Origin: Granulosicoccus antarcticus IMCC3135
GTDB taxonomy: Bacteria; Pseudomonadota; Gammaproteobacteria; Granulosicoccales; Granulosicoccaceae
NCBI RefSeq assembly: GCF_002215215.1
Contig: NZ_CP018632.1
Span: 4,894,501-4,958,500, forward strand
Direction of reading: 5' to 3'
Length of the DNA stretch: 64,000 nucleotides
Shown: positions 25,904-34,527 of the stretch, in pieces
Numbering within the stretch: the first letter of the stretch is position 1
Layout of the letters: each line of letters starts with the position of its first letter
Translations under genes and position numbers: made by a program
Notes under the pieces: model-generated
Seen by the model: only the letters and a program-made list of their open reading frames with translations
Told to the model about the DNA's origin: nothing
The model's database searches: none

Positions 25904-26775
25904 TTGTACTTCTCCAGATACGGCTTGAGAATAGCCAGGTACACAAGACTGATTACCAGGACCACGGCCAGGAACATGAATGACAGCGCCGAGGTATACC
26001 CCAGATTGAATTTCTTGAATCCTTCCTGGTAGGCGTACAACGACAAGGTTTCGGTGGAAATACCCGGACCGCCGCCTGTCATGACAAATACGGTGTCAAT
26101 GATCTTGAAGCTTTCCACGATACGAATGAAAATGACCGCCGCGGACATGGGTAGCATCATCGGAAACGTGATACTCCAGAACTGCTGCCAGGCAGATGCA
26201 TTTTCCAATTCTGCCGCCTCATAGACATCCTCCGGCAGACTCTGCAAACCTGCTAACAACAGCAGAATAACCAATGGCGTCCATTGCCAGATCTCCACAG
26301 TAATCAGAGAACCCAGTGCCCACTTGGTATCGGTTAGAAAAGGCAGATTGGAAAAGCCGAAGAAGCTGGTTAACTGATTCAACGGGCCCATGGTCGGATT
26401 CAGAATCTGACGTGCAACCAAGGCCACCGCAACCGGAGCAACCAGCATTGGCAACAGAAAACTGACTCGGAAAAAATCGGCTCCCGGGACACGCTTTACC
26501 AATGACAGAGCAATACTGAATCCGATGATAAATTGCAGAGCAACCGAGATGAAGGCGATCAAACTAGTGGTACTGACAACTTGCCAGAACCGCTCGTCTA
26601 CCATCAAATCTGCATAATTTTCGAGGCCAATAAAGCGTGCAGGCCTGGGTGGAATCAAACGCAGGCTCATGAAACTGTTGGCCAGCGAATAGATCAACGG
26701 GAAGATCGCCATGACCAGCACAATCAGTACTGCAGGCCACAGAAAAAAGTGCTTGACCGGATCTTCGCGTGTCAT
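25900..26775 (-). CDS. CUT1 ABC transporter permease (MalF-like)
   Basis: A 291-residue inner-membrane permease with six hydrophobic segments, the first being FFLWPAVLIVLVMAIFPLIY. The EAA motif is YEAAELENASAWQQFWSITFPMMLP, followed by VFVMTGGGPGISTETLSLYAYQ, typical of the MalF/UgpA side of CUT1 systems. Its ATG overlaps the TGA of the upstream kinase (26773-26777) and its stop overlaps the next permease, so kinase and both permeases form one coupled unit. Confidence 0.88.
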   Translation of the reverse strand: MTREDPVKHFFLWPAVLIVLVMAIFPLIYSLANSFMSLRLIPPRPARFIGLENYADLMVDERFWQVVSTTSLIAFISVALQFIIGFSIALSLVKRVPGADFFRVSFLLPMLVAPVAVALVARQILNPTMGPLNQLTSFFGFSNLPFLTDTKWALGSLITVEIWQWTPLVILLLLAGLQSLPEDVYEAAELENASAWQQFWSITFPMMLPMSAAVIFIRIVESFKIIDTVFVMTGGGPGISTETLSLYAYQEGFKKFNLGYTSALSFMFLAVVLVISLVYLAILKPYLEKYK

Positions 26776-27719
26776 CAGCTTTCAGAGCCGAACGTATCTG
26801 CAAGCAATTTTTCTATCTCCTGCTTGTCAGGCATCGAAGGTGCAGTGCCTCGTCGAGTCACCGAAATTCCTGCCGTAGCACACCCGAAACGCACCGCAGA
26901 GACAATCTCTTCACCCGCTGCCAGCGCTGCCGAGAAGCCACCCACAAAAGCATCCCCTGCGCCACTGGTGTCTATCACCGTGTCACTGGACATGGCAGGC
27001 ACATGCGCATCCACCTCATCCGACAATACATAAACACCCTTCTCCCCCAGGGTAATAACTGCAACACCCGCTCCGCGTTCTCGCAACTGTGTCGCAGCCG
27101 CCCTGGCCTGCTCCACCGTGGTAACGGGAAAACCGACGATATCGCGCGCTTCTGTTTCATTGGGAATGATGAAATCACACAATGACAACATCTCTTCGGG
27201 AAAGGACTCAGCAGGTGCTGGATTAAATATGGTGATTACACCGGCATCACGTGCAATCTTCAGCCCCTGCATCGCAGCTTCCACAGGTTGCTCGAGTTGC
27301 GTAACAAACACCTTCGATGACTCAATCACCGAGCGCCTGGCCTCTACATTCTGGGCAGACAAGGTACCACCAGAACCTGGATACACAATGATGGCGTTTT
27401 CACCGTTGCTATCGTTAACAAAGATAAAGGCGGCACCCGTCGGACAGTCAGACATGACTTCAAGCTCTGGAACAACACCCACCTGGCGATAGGTATCCAG
27501 AGCCATTTTTCCGAAGGTATCATCACCCAATTTGGTGATAAACGAGGTTCTGGCACCGGCACGGGCTGCTGCCACGGCCTGATTCGAACCTTTGCCGCCG
27601 GGTCCGACTGAAAAGCCGCTACCGGTCAGCGTTTCGCCAATGCCCGGCATTCTTGATGCCTGATAGGCGGTATCCGCAACAAATATCCCCAGTACTGATA
27701 CTCCTGCCTGCTCACTCAT
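26775..27719 (-). CDS. PfkB-family sugar kinase (ribokinase/deoxyribokinase-like)
   Basis: A cytoplasmic kinase of 314 residues from the ATG at 27719, supported by GAGGAAAGGC directly upstream. Signatures are GFSVGPGGKGSNQAVAAARAGA (substrate-binding N-terminal motif) and DTSGAGDAFVGGFSAAL with the catalytic Asp. It closely follows the ribokinase pattern. Next to deoC it probably makes 2-deoxyribose 5-phosphate from deoxyribose, the substrate of DeoC; ribokinase activity cannot be excluded. It lies 50 bp after the aldehyde dehydrogenase and is coupled to the permeases. Confidence 0.83.
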   Translation of the reverse strand: MSEQAGVSVLGIFVADTAYQASRMPGIGETLTGSGFSVGPGGKGSNQAVAAARAGARTSFITKLGDDTFGKMALDTYRQVGVVPELEVMSDCPTGAAFIFVNDSNGENAIIVYPGSGGTLSAQNVEARRSVIESSKVFVTQLEQPVEAAMQGLKIARDAGVITIFNPAPAESFPEEMLSLCDFIIPNETEARDIVGFPVTTVEQARAAATQLRERGAGVAVITLGEKGVYVLSDEVDAHVPAMSSDTVIDTSGAGDAFVGGFSAALAAGEEIVSAVRFGCATAGISVTRRGTAPSMPDKQEIEKLLADTFGSES

Positions 27720-27769
27720 TGCCTTTCCTCTTACTGGCATCTGTTGAAGGGACCACAATTGCATTAATC

Positions 27770-30142
27770 CTATTCACCGTATGGCACCCAGATATTCTTG
27801 ATGTCTGTTGCTCGGTTCAGATACTCACGCCCTTCGCCAACTATCGGATCCAACCAATCGATCTGCCGATCAAATCCACTCCAGATCCGCTTCAGATTGC
27901 CGGTAGAATTTTCTTCGACACAGTGTGTGATAGCTGGCCCTGCAAATGCCCACAAGGCATCCACATCGTTATGCTTGCTCAGCGTGTCCGCCAGCTCCAT
28001 GGCGTTTCCGGTAACAATATTGACCACCCCTGCCGGAACATCCGATGTTTCAAGTATCTGATAGAAATCAGTCGCCGATAAAGGCGAGCTCTCACTGGGC
28101 ACTATCACACTGCAATTGCCACTGGCCAACTGCGGAGCCAATAGACTGATCATGGCCAGTAAGGGTGATTCTGGTGGACAGATCAAGCCGACCACACCCT
28201 GGGCTTCAGGCACTGCCAGCGCCATACCCTTGATAGGGGGCTGGTGCACCGCACCTTCGTATTTGTCTGCCCATGCACCATAGGTAAACAAGCGCGATAC
28301 AGAGGCTTCAACCTCCGCTGTCGCCTGCTTCATCGTGACCCCGGTCATCTGTCGAATGCGTGAGGCAAATTCAGCTTCGCGTATCGAAAGATTCTCTGCA
28401 AGGAAGTACAGTATCTGAGCACGGTTGTGAGTCGTTGTTCGCGCCCAGCTTGTTGCTTTGCGTGCTGCCTCTACCGCGTTACGAATATCCTTCCTGTTCC
28501 CCTCACCGACATCCCCCAGGCTAACGCCACGAGGCGAGACCACGGCCCGTGAATAGTTGCCATCTGGCCGCACTTGCCGACCACCAATATAGAGCTTGGC
28601 CGTTCGGTCCAGCACCTCAGCGGTACGGCTGGTCTCAATGGGCAAGGCTTCAGCATCCTTACGCATCGGTGCTTTCATCCAGGCATCCGGCTTCAGGTAA
28701 TCAAAACAACCTTCACGCCCTCCTTCCCTGCCAAATCCACTCTCTTTTTTGCCTCCAAAACCAACGCCTGCGTCCATGACATTCGTGGTATTGATCCAGA
28801 CAATGCCTGCTTGCACCGCAGCGGCCACTTCCAGCGATTGATTGATGGACTCACTCCAGATACTGGCGGACAGTCCATAGCGGGTGTGATTTGCTACAGC
28901 GATGGCTTCGTCGAAAGTACGAAAGCTCATGGAGACCACAACAGGACCGAATACCTCCTCGCACATTATCGCCGAGCTGGGATCCGCATCGCTGAGCAGA
29001 GTTGGAGGATAGAAACTGCCACCCGAAGGCATTTCAATCTCGGGCTGATAGAGTGAGGCTCCCGCAGCCACTGCCTGCTGCACCATCGCCTGCACTCGAT
29101 CAAATTGCACCGGCGCTACCAACGAGCCCATATCGATGCACTTGTCCAGAGGCTGACCGACACGCAAACGTGACATGCGCTCTCGCAAGCGACTGTGGAA
29201 GTCTTCAGCAATACCTTCCTGAACCAGTATTCTGGAACCAGCACAGCAAACCTGCCCTTGATTGAACCAGATCGCATCCACCACGCCTTCAACAGCTGCA
29301 TCCAGATCGGCATCTTCAAAAACAATAAAGGGAGATTTGCCTCCTAGCTCCAATGTAAGCGATTTACCACTACCTGCAGTGGCCTGACGAATCCACTTTC
29401 CAACGGCGGTTGATCCGGTAAAAGCTACCTTGTCCACTTGTTCGTGCACAGCCAATAACGCACCTGCGGCCCCGTTGCCGGTAACAATATTAAGCACCCC
29501 CTCAGGCAGACCAGCCTTGGCTGTCAACTCTGCAAACAGCAGCGCACTCAAAGGCGTATATTCTGCAGGCTTCAGCACCACGGTATTACCCAAGGCCAAC
29601 GCGGGTGCAATTTTCCAGGCCATCATGAGGAATGGAAAATTCCAGGGGATAATCTGACCGACAACCCCTATAGGTGAGTGATCGGGAAATTCACTGGATT
29701 GCAATTGCGCCCAACCAGCGTGATGATAGAAATGTCGAATTGCCAGCGGGATATCAATATCACGGGTTTCACGAACCGGCTTGCCACTATCCAGTGCCTC
29801 TACAACGGCAATCAGACGTGCATGCCGCTGAATGATTCTTGCCAGGGCATACAGAACCTTGGCCCGAGAATGCCCCGGCAGAGCAGCCCATGCAGGTTGA
29901 GCGGCCCGAGCCGCCTTGACCGCAGCATCAACGTCGTCTTGGCGTGCTTCTGACAATGTCGCCAGCACCTCACCCGTCGCCGGTTCCAGAGTAGTAAAGG
30001 AAACTTCAGAAGGTGCGGTAAAGCGACCATTGATAAAATGACCAAAGCCATCTTGATGAGCTGCCAACCATTGGCGGGCCTCACTATCGCTTTCTGGAGC
30101 AGAGCCGTAGGACATAGTGTCAAAATAATGCGCAACGTTCAC
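27770..30142 (-). CDS. Two-domain aldehyde dehydrogenase (ALDH16-like)
   Basis: A 790-residue protein. The first domain (about 30-500) is a complete NAD-dependent ALDH: GQIIPWNFPFLM, KPAEYTPLSA, FTGSTAVGKWI, catalytic base Glu265 in LTLELGG and nucleophile Cys299 in NQGQVCCAGSR. The second domain (about 510-790) is ALDH-like (VGLICPPESPLLAM, VPSESSPLSA, VNIVTGN) but ends without the catalytic Cys motif. This layout is that of bacterial ALDH16. In this operon it would oxidise acetaldehyde released by DeoC. The GTG at 30142 lies six bases after the deoC stop; a more internal ATG at 30115 is possible. Confidence 0.85.
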   Translation of the reverse strand: MNVAHYFDTMSYGSAPESDSEARQWLAAHQDGFGHFINGRFTAPSEVSFTTLEPATGEVLATLSEARQDDVDAAVKAARAAQPAWAALPGHSRAKVLYALARIIQRHARLIAVVEALDSGKPVRETRDIDIPLAIRHFYHHAGWAQLQSSEFPDHSPIGVVGQIIPWNFPFLMMAWKIAPALALGNTVVLKPAEYTPLSALLFAELTAKAGLPEGVLNIVTGNGAAGALLAVHEQVDKVAFTGSTAVGKWIRQATAGSGKSLTLELGGKSPFIVFEDADLDAAVEGVVDAIWFNQGQVCCAGSRILVQEGIAEDFHSRLRERMSRLRVGQPLDKCIDMGSLVAPVQFDRVQAMVQQAVAAGASLYQPEIEMPSGGSFYPPTLLSDADPSSAIMCEEVFGPVVVSMSFRTFDEAIAVANHTRYGLSASIWSESINQSLEVAAAVQAGIVWINTTNVMDAGVGFGGKKESGFGREGGREGCFDYLKPDAWMKAPMRKDAEALPIETSRTAEVLDRTAKLYIGGRQVRPDGNYSRAVVSPRGVSLGDVGEGNRKDIRNAVEAARKATSWARTTTHNRAQILYFLAENLSIREAEFASRIRQMTGVTMKQATAEVEASVSRLFTYGAWADKYEGAVHQPPIKGMALAVPEAQGVVGLICPPESPLLAMISLLAPQLASGNCSVIVPSESSPLSATDFYQILETSDVPAGVVNIVTGNAMELADTLSKHNDVDALWAFAGPAITHCVEENSTGNLKRIWSGFDRQIDWLDPIVGEGREYLNRATDIKNIWVPYGE

Positions 30143-30148
30143 GAGGAA

Positions 30149-31168
30149 TTATCCAATGGGGTGGCGGTGATTGGCGCTGTAAGCACCTTCGACATGATGT
30201 TCAAGCTGACGCTCGATATCACCCAGCAAACTTGAGGCACCAAAGCGAAACAGTTCAGGCGCCAGCCAGGCATCGCCCAGCTCTTCTTTAACCAGTGCCA
30301 GATAGGACAAGGAGTCCTTGGCCTTGGATACGCCGCCAGCTGGCTTATGACCCACCCGAATGCCGGTCAGCGCCTGGTATTGGCGAATCATGCGCAACAT
30401 AACCATGGTGATGGGCAATGTTGCATTCACTGACTCCTTACCGGTGGATGTCTTGATGAAGTCTGCACCTGCCATCATGCACACCAGGCTGGCTCGAGCT
30501 ATATTGTTGAGTGTTTTCAGATCACCGGTTGCCAGAATGGCTTTGACATGTGCATCGCCACAAGCAGCTCGGTAATCCTTCATTTCCTCATACAAGGCTT
30601 GCCAGTTGCCGGTCAGTACGTATTCTCGTGTGATGACAATATCGATTTCACGAGCACCAGCAGCCACCGATTCTTCAATTTCCTGGAGTTTCAGATGATG
30701 CGGGGTCAGACCTGCAGGAAAACCTGTGGATACTGCCGCAACCGGTATTCCACTACCCTGCAGTGCATCCACAGCCGTACCGACAAAACGATGATAAACA
30801 CAGACCGCTGCGGTCGTTATGCGCCGTTCCTCCATACCCATTGCTGCCAGCAGTGACGGCTTGACAGGGTTCATGGCCTTGGCACACAAACGCCGTACTC
30901 GCCCTTCCGTATCGTCGCCATTGAGCGTCGTCAGGTCCATGCAAGTCACGGCTTTGAGCAACCAGGCTGCCTGTGCCTCCTTCTTGACTGTACGTCTGCC
31001 CGCGAGGGATTGGATACGTCGATCAGCAGCGGAGCGATTCACGCGTACACTCTCGACCCACCCCATATCCAATGACATACCCGGGTTGCGCATGCCATGT
31101 CCGGAGCTGTCGATACCAGGCGAAGACATCGCAGCTGCCACGTCTGGCTTCCTGAGAGCAGTGCTCAT
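30149..31168 (-). CDS. deoC: Deoxyribose-phosphate aldolase
   Basis: Splits 2-deoxyribose 5-phosphate into glyceraldehyde 3-phosphate and acetaldehyde (class I aldolase). 339 residues from the ATG at 31168; a TTG at 31177 is also open. Catalytic landmarks of DERA are present: EIDIVI with the proton-relay Asp, the Schiff-base Lys in ADFIKTSTGK, and the second Lys in GHKPAGGV. It is longer than E. coli DeoC (259), with an extra N-terminal segment of about 70 residues. It is the first gene of the operon, divergent from the DeoR-type regulator with a palindromic site between. Confidence 0.92.
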   Translation of the reverse strand: MSTALRKPDVAAAMSSPGIDSSGHGMRNPGMSLDMGWVESVRVNRSAADRRIQSLAGRRTVKKEAQAAWLLKAVTCMDLTTLNGDDTEGRVRRLCAKAMNPVKPSLLAAMGMEERRITTAAVCVYHRFVGTAVDALQGSGIPVAAVSTGFPAGLTPHHLKLQEIEESVAAGAREIDIVITREYVLTGNWQALYEEMKDYRAACGDAHVKAILATGDLKTLNNIARASLVCMMAGADFIKTSTGKESVNATLPITMVMLRMIRQYQALTGIRVGHKPAGGVSKAKDSLSYLALVKEELGDAWLAPELFRFGASSLLGDIERQLEHHVEGAYSANHRHPIG

Positions 31169-31244
31169 GGCAAACAAAGCCTTAATGGCATCATGGGAAC
31201 ATCACCTCGTAGTAAGTGGAACAAGATTGGCGCAATTATGTCAA

Positions 31245-31263
31245 AATGTAAACATTAAATGTT
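31245..31263. promoter_or_regulatory. Candidate DeoR-type operator between deoC and deoR
   Basis: Overlapping inverted repeats AATGT-AA-ACATT (31245-31256) and AACATT-A-AATGTT (31251-31263) lie in the 191-bp divergent region. Their position suits control of both genes by the adjacent DeoR-family protein. Binding is inferred. Confidence 0.5.
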
Positions 31264-31359
31264 ATATTTTTTACATTCACACGCAAACCGATAAACAACA
31301 GGCCGTCTCTCGGCGAGCACGACTTCAATCAATTTCCCCCGCATTCGGAAAACCAAACT

Positions 31360-32100
31360 GTGGCCTCTCGCAAGCAAAAACGCCTCTCCCAACTGCTCGA
31401 TCTGATTTCCGAACAGTCCAGCATGCACATCCGCGATGCAGCCGAAGTGCTGGACGTCTCGGAGATGACCATCAGACGAGACATCCGGGACAATCCGGAC
31501 AAGTTCGGCCACCTGGGTGGACATATCGTCCCGGCAAACAAGCTCTCTCACCGCGCCTCTTACGATCTGGGCATCGAGACCGATATTCACGATCAGGAGA
31601 AACGACAGGCCTGTCAGCAATGCCTGCCGTTCGCTATTACTGAAGACATCATCTTCGTGGACTGCGGAACAACTCTGGTGCACCTGATGGATCTTTTACC
31701 CCATGATCTTGAGATATCCATCGTCTGCCATGCTTTGAACATTGCAGACAGAGCGGTTCGCAAATCCAATGTGAACCTGATCCTGATGGGTGGGCAGTAC
31801 CATTCGCCAACCTCATCCTTCCACGGCCTGGGGGCTGAAGCCATGTTCCAGCGCCTGGGCATCAGCACCGGCTTCTTCTCGGCGGCAGGCATCCATCCTC
31901 TACACGGTGCCACCTGCACACATTTCAATGAAGTAGCCGTAAAACAAGCCGCCATGAACAGCACCACTCGCCGCATTCTGGTTGCCGATAGCAGCAAAAT
32001 TGGCAAGGTATCGCCTGCGCGCTACGCCAGCATAGAAGATTTTGATTTGATCCTGACGGAACAGGGATCCTTTGAGTTTGCGAGTGAGGCAGCTGATTAA
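31360..32100 (+). CDS. DeoR-family transcriptional regulator
   Basis: A 246-residue regulator starting at GTG. The N-terminal HTH (MHIRDAAEVLDVSEMTIRRDI, about 22-42) is the DeoR signature; the C-terminal part is the DeoR sensor domain with the phosphosugar-binding pattern DCGTTLVHLMDLL, LMGGQYHSPTSSF and a final VADSSKIGK. It probably represses the divergent deoC operon and responds to a sugar phosphate such as deoxyribose 5-phosphate. Similar half-sites occur again after its own stop. Confidence 0.85.
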   Translation: MASRKQKRLSQLLDLISEQSSMHIRDAAEVLDVSEMTIRRDIRDNPDKFGHLGGHIVPANKLSHRASYDLGIETDIHDQEKRQACQQCLPFAITEDIIFVDCGTTLVHLMDLLPHDLEISIVCHALNIADRAVRKSNVNLILMGGQYHSPTSSFHGLGAEAMFQRLGISTGFFSAAGIHPLHGATCTHFNEVAVKQAAMNSTTRRILVADSSKIGKVSPARYASIEDFDLILTEQGSFEFASEAAD

Positions 32101-32123
32101 ACCGTTTGAACATCCATTTTCAC

Positions 32124-32145
32124 AAATGTTGCATATCAAACATTT
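32124..32145. promoter_or_regulatory. Second AATGTT/AACATT-type inverted repeat upstream of the ABM gene
   Basis: AAATGTT (32124-32130) and AACATTT (32139-32145) form a spaced inverted repeat with the same half-sites as the deoC/deoR region. It lies about 80 bases upstream of the 32224 start, so the DeoR-type protein may also control that gene. Confidence 0.35.
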
Positions 32146-32223
32146 TTACAAACCGCATCAAACAATCTCCGATTGACCACCAACGCGACACCACACACTT
32201 TCAGTCCCTGGAGGACTTTGAAC

Positions 32224-32649
32224 ATGAGCACGCAAGAAAACCACTCGCCCAGCACCAGCAAGATCATGGCTCTGGAAGCCTTTGAACATGTACCCAATGA
32301 CAACGTTGCCCGCTACCTTGAACTCGCGCAGATCATTGATGATCAGGTTCGCGACGAAGAGCCAGGTATGCTGCTACATGCACTGACCCAGTTCAGTAAA
32401 AGTGATACCGAGACAGTTTTCAAATGGCTGGAAGTATTTGAGAACGCCGATGCACTGGAGGCGCACCTTGGCAGCAAGCATGTCGCTGCGCATATCGAGA
32501 AACTAGCCGACGGCATTCTGGAAGGCCGTATCGATCTGGTGATCTATGCTGACTGGGATGAGGCCACGCGAACCTATTGGCAAAACCACTTCTCTGCGGT
32601 CAACTTCAGCTTCGCCGCTGTTGAATCGGGCTTCTATCGCCAACGCTGA
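32224..32649 (+). CDS. Putative ABM-fold (dimeric alpha-beta barrel) protein
   Basis: A small 141-residue cytoplasmic protein; the ATG at 32224 has GGAGG about ten bases upstream. The pattern ARYLELAQIIDDQVRDEEPGMLLHALTQF, then FKWLEVFENADALEAHLGSKHVAAHIEKL resembles the antibiotic-biosynthesis-monooxygenase (ABM) family, in which small dimers oxidise quinol-like substrates or only bind ligands. No cofactor site is visible. It lies after the DeoR-type gene behind a possible shared operator. The fold is fairly likely; the function is unknown. Confidence 0.65.
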   Translation: MSTQENHSPSTSKIMALEAFEHVPNDNVARYLELAQIIDDQVRDEEPGMLLHALTQFSKSDTETVFKWLEVFENADALEAHLGSKHVAAHIEKLADGILEGRIDLVIYADWDEATRTYWQNHFSAVNFSFAAVESGFYRQR

Positions 32650-32717
32650 ACTGCGCAAACTGCCACTTAACAACGGCGAGACGATGGTAATCGATGAAAT
32701 GATTTTTCACACCGCAC

Positions 32718-33419
32718 TCAGGCAGCCGTCGCAAGACCGGGGTTAGACATCAGCACTTCGCAGATTTTCAGATCCATGGCCGTATCAATGTCTGCCGAAC
32801 GCTCGGCACTCATTTCATAGGCAACGGTTCGCGGGCCATTCATGCTCTTGTGCTCCTCCATCGCCGCAATATTCGCAATATAGATGGCACCATTGGGGGC
32901 GAATACAGGACTGAGTGACTGGCGATCCGTTTGCATCAGGGCCTCTTCATAACGCTCCAGATGACCCTCCTCCGACAGACAAAACAGCCAGTTGGGATGA
33001 TGCTTGGCCCGTGTAACACCGATACAAAAATCCGCTTTCTGTCTGATCATCTGCTCAATGGCCTTGTCCACGTCAGCTGCCGTACGCAGTGGACTGGTAG
33101 GCTGCAGCAAGACGACAAGATCATAGCCCGGCACCATCTGACAGGCATGCAGCAGCGGTGCCATTCCGGGCGTGTCATCCATAGCCAATGCCGCCGGTCG
33201 TAGAAAGGGTACATCTGCCCCCCAGCGCTTTGCAATATCGGCAATTTCCTGACTGTCGGTCGACACCACGACACGATCTACACAGTCGGAGTCAAGGGCC
33301 GCATCAATACTCCAGGCGATCAAAGGCTTGCCTGCCAGTGGTATGACATTCTTGCCCGGCAGTCCCTTGCTATTGCCGCGTGCCGGAATCACCGCCAGCA
33401 CCTTCCGAGTTCCTATCAT
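32718..33419 (-). CDS. CMP-N-acylneuraminate (sialic/legionaminic-type) cytidylyltransferase
   Basis: Activates a nonulosonic acid with CTP to give the CMP-sugar used in glycan or LPS synthesis. 233 residues; the N-terminal nucleotide-binding motif is IPARGNSKGLPGKNVIPLAGKPLI, then VVVSTDSQEIADIA, LQPTSPLRTAADVD and the metal-site region near AERSADIDTAMDL. It is close to NeuA/PseF/LegF. No nonulosonic acid synthase, epimerase or glycosyltransferase lies nearby, so it is an orphan in this window. The exact sugar is not readable. Confidence 0.85.
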   Translation of the reverse strand: MIGTRKVLAVIPARGNSKGLPGKNVIPLAGKPLIAWSIDAALDSDCVDRVVVSTDSQEIADIAKRWGADVPFLRPAALAMDDTPGMAPLLHACQMVPGYDLVVLLQPTSPLRTAADVDKAIEQMIRQKADFCIGVTRAKHHPNWLFCLSEEGHLERYEEALMQTDRQSLSPVFAPNGAIYIANIAAMEEHKSMNGPRTVAYEMSAERSADIDTAMDLKICEVLMSNPGLATAA

Positions 33420-33510
33420 GTCGCTGCCTGGATCATTGCTGAATTCTCCCGTTTCCGGATAACACTTGCTCTCGCCTGCGATGAACGGCGTTCCGGCTTA
33501 GTCCACACAG

Positions 33511-34428
33511 TCAAGCAAGACGCCTACCAGAACGGGAGAAACTGCACGATCGAACCCTTCGAGGTTTTTGAAGCAGCAAGTCTATTAACCGTAAAAGCTC
33601 ACCCTGCGCTGCAGGTGCATCACGACTTATCGCACAATACGGCCGCAGCAACGGCAAGGCAGTCGAGTGAGCGATACGCAACCGCCCTTCATACTCGGCG
33701 TCTTGTGCGAAGCCGCCCTGCGTCAGGGCCACCCCAACGCCTTGCTCTGCCAGGGCCATCGCCAGGCTGGTGTTGGCGACGCGCTTGCCGCGAGCGGGCG
33801 AGATATCCCGTGCAATACCCGCCTCCCGAAACCAATCGTTCCATCCCAGGTGATCCATGTAACGCTCACCCCAGTCAACATGGATAAACAGCTCTTCAGG
33901 CAATGACTTTAGCGATAGATTATCTAAGGCAATTTTTGTCGAAATCACAGGCACGATGGATTCGTGCATCAGTACGGTGGCGTGGTGACCGGGGTAGAAA
34001 TGATCTCCGTAAGTAACCCGTATATCAACGCCGTCGCGTATCAGTTCGACTGGATCGTCCTCGACACGGATGCGCAGCGGAGCGTCCCAGTCGGCCACTC
34101 GTGAGGCCAGCCAACGCTCCGCCAGAGCCGGCAAGACACTCACACACAACGGTCGACGATCGCGATCACCCAACAACTTTGACGTCAGCGTCGATAGCTG
34201 ATTCAAGGCGCTGGCACTGTCTCGGTAAATCGTCATACCGGCATCAGTTAACGCGATGTGGTTATGCCCGCGGGTGAACAGTGTCTTGCCAAAGAACAGC
34301 TCTAACTTGCGCACCTGCATACTCACAGCTGCAGCCGTCACGCCCAGCTCTTCAGCGGCGAGTACAAAGCTGCCGCAACGGGCGCTGGCCTCGAAGGATT
34401 TCAATGCGTTGAGTGGAGGTAGCCTCAT
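33511..34428 (-). CDS. LysR-family regulator (GcvA-like)
   Basis: A 305-residue LysR-type regulator. The N-terminal winged HTH is RLPPLNALKSFEASARCGSF...AAEELGVTAAAVSMQVRKLE, of the GcvA subgroup (LNALRAFEAAAR). A periplasmic-binding-like effector domain follows with RVEDDPVELIRDGVDIRVTYG. It diverges from a 2OG-oxygenase gene over 99 bp, which is the usual arrangement of a LysR protein with its target. The C-terminus is basic and Ser/Arg-rich. Confidence 0.87.
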   Translation of the reverse strand: MRLPPLNALKSFEASARCGSFVLAAEELGVTAAAVSMQVRKLELFFGKTLFTRGHNHIALTDAGMTIYRDSASALNQLSTLTSKLLGDRDRRPLCVSVLPALAERWLASRVADWDAPLRIRVEDDPVELIRDGVDIRVTYGDHFYPGHHATVLMHESIVPVISTKIALDNLSLKSLPEELFIHVDWGERYMDHLGWNDWFREAGIARDISPARGKRVANTSLAMALAEQGVGVALTQGGFAQDAEYEGRLRIAHSTALPLLRPYCAISRDAPAAQGELLRLIDLLLQKPRRVRSCSFSRSGRRLA

Positions 34429-34527
34429 ATTCTGGCATCAGTTTTTCTAAGTCTGAGTCAGTATATCTGCATTGACCTGCACCATTAATGCCGCGACAGT
34501 TGGATCTCAAAAAACAAGGAAACTCTC

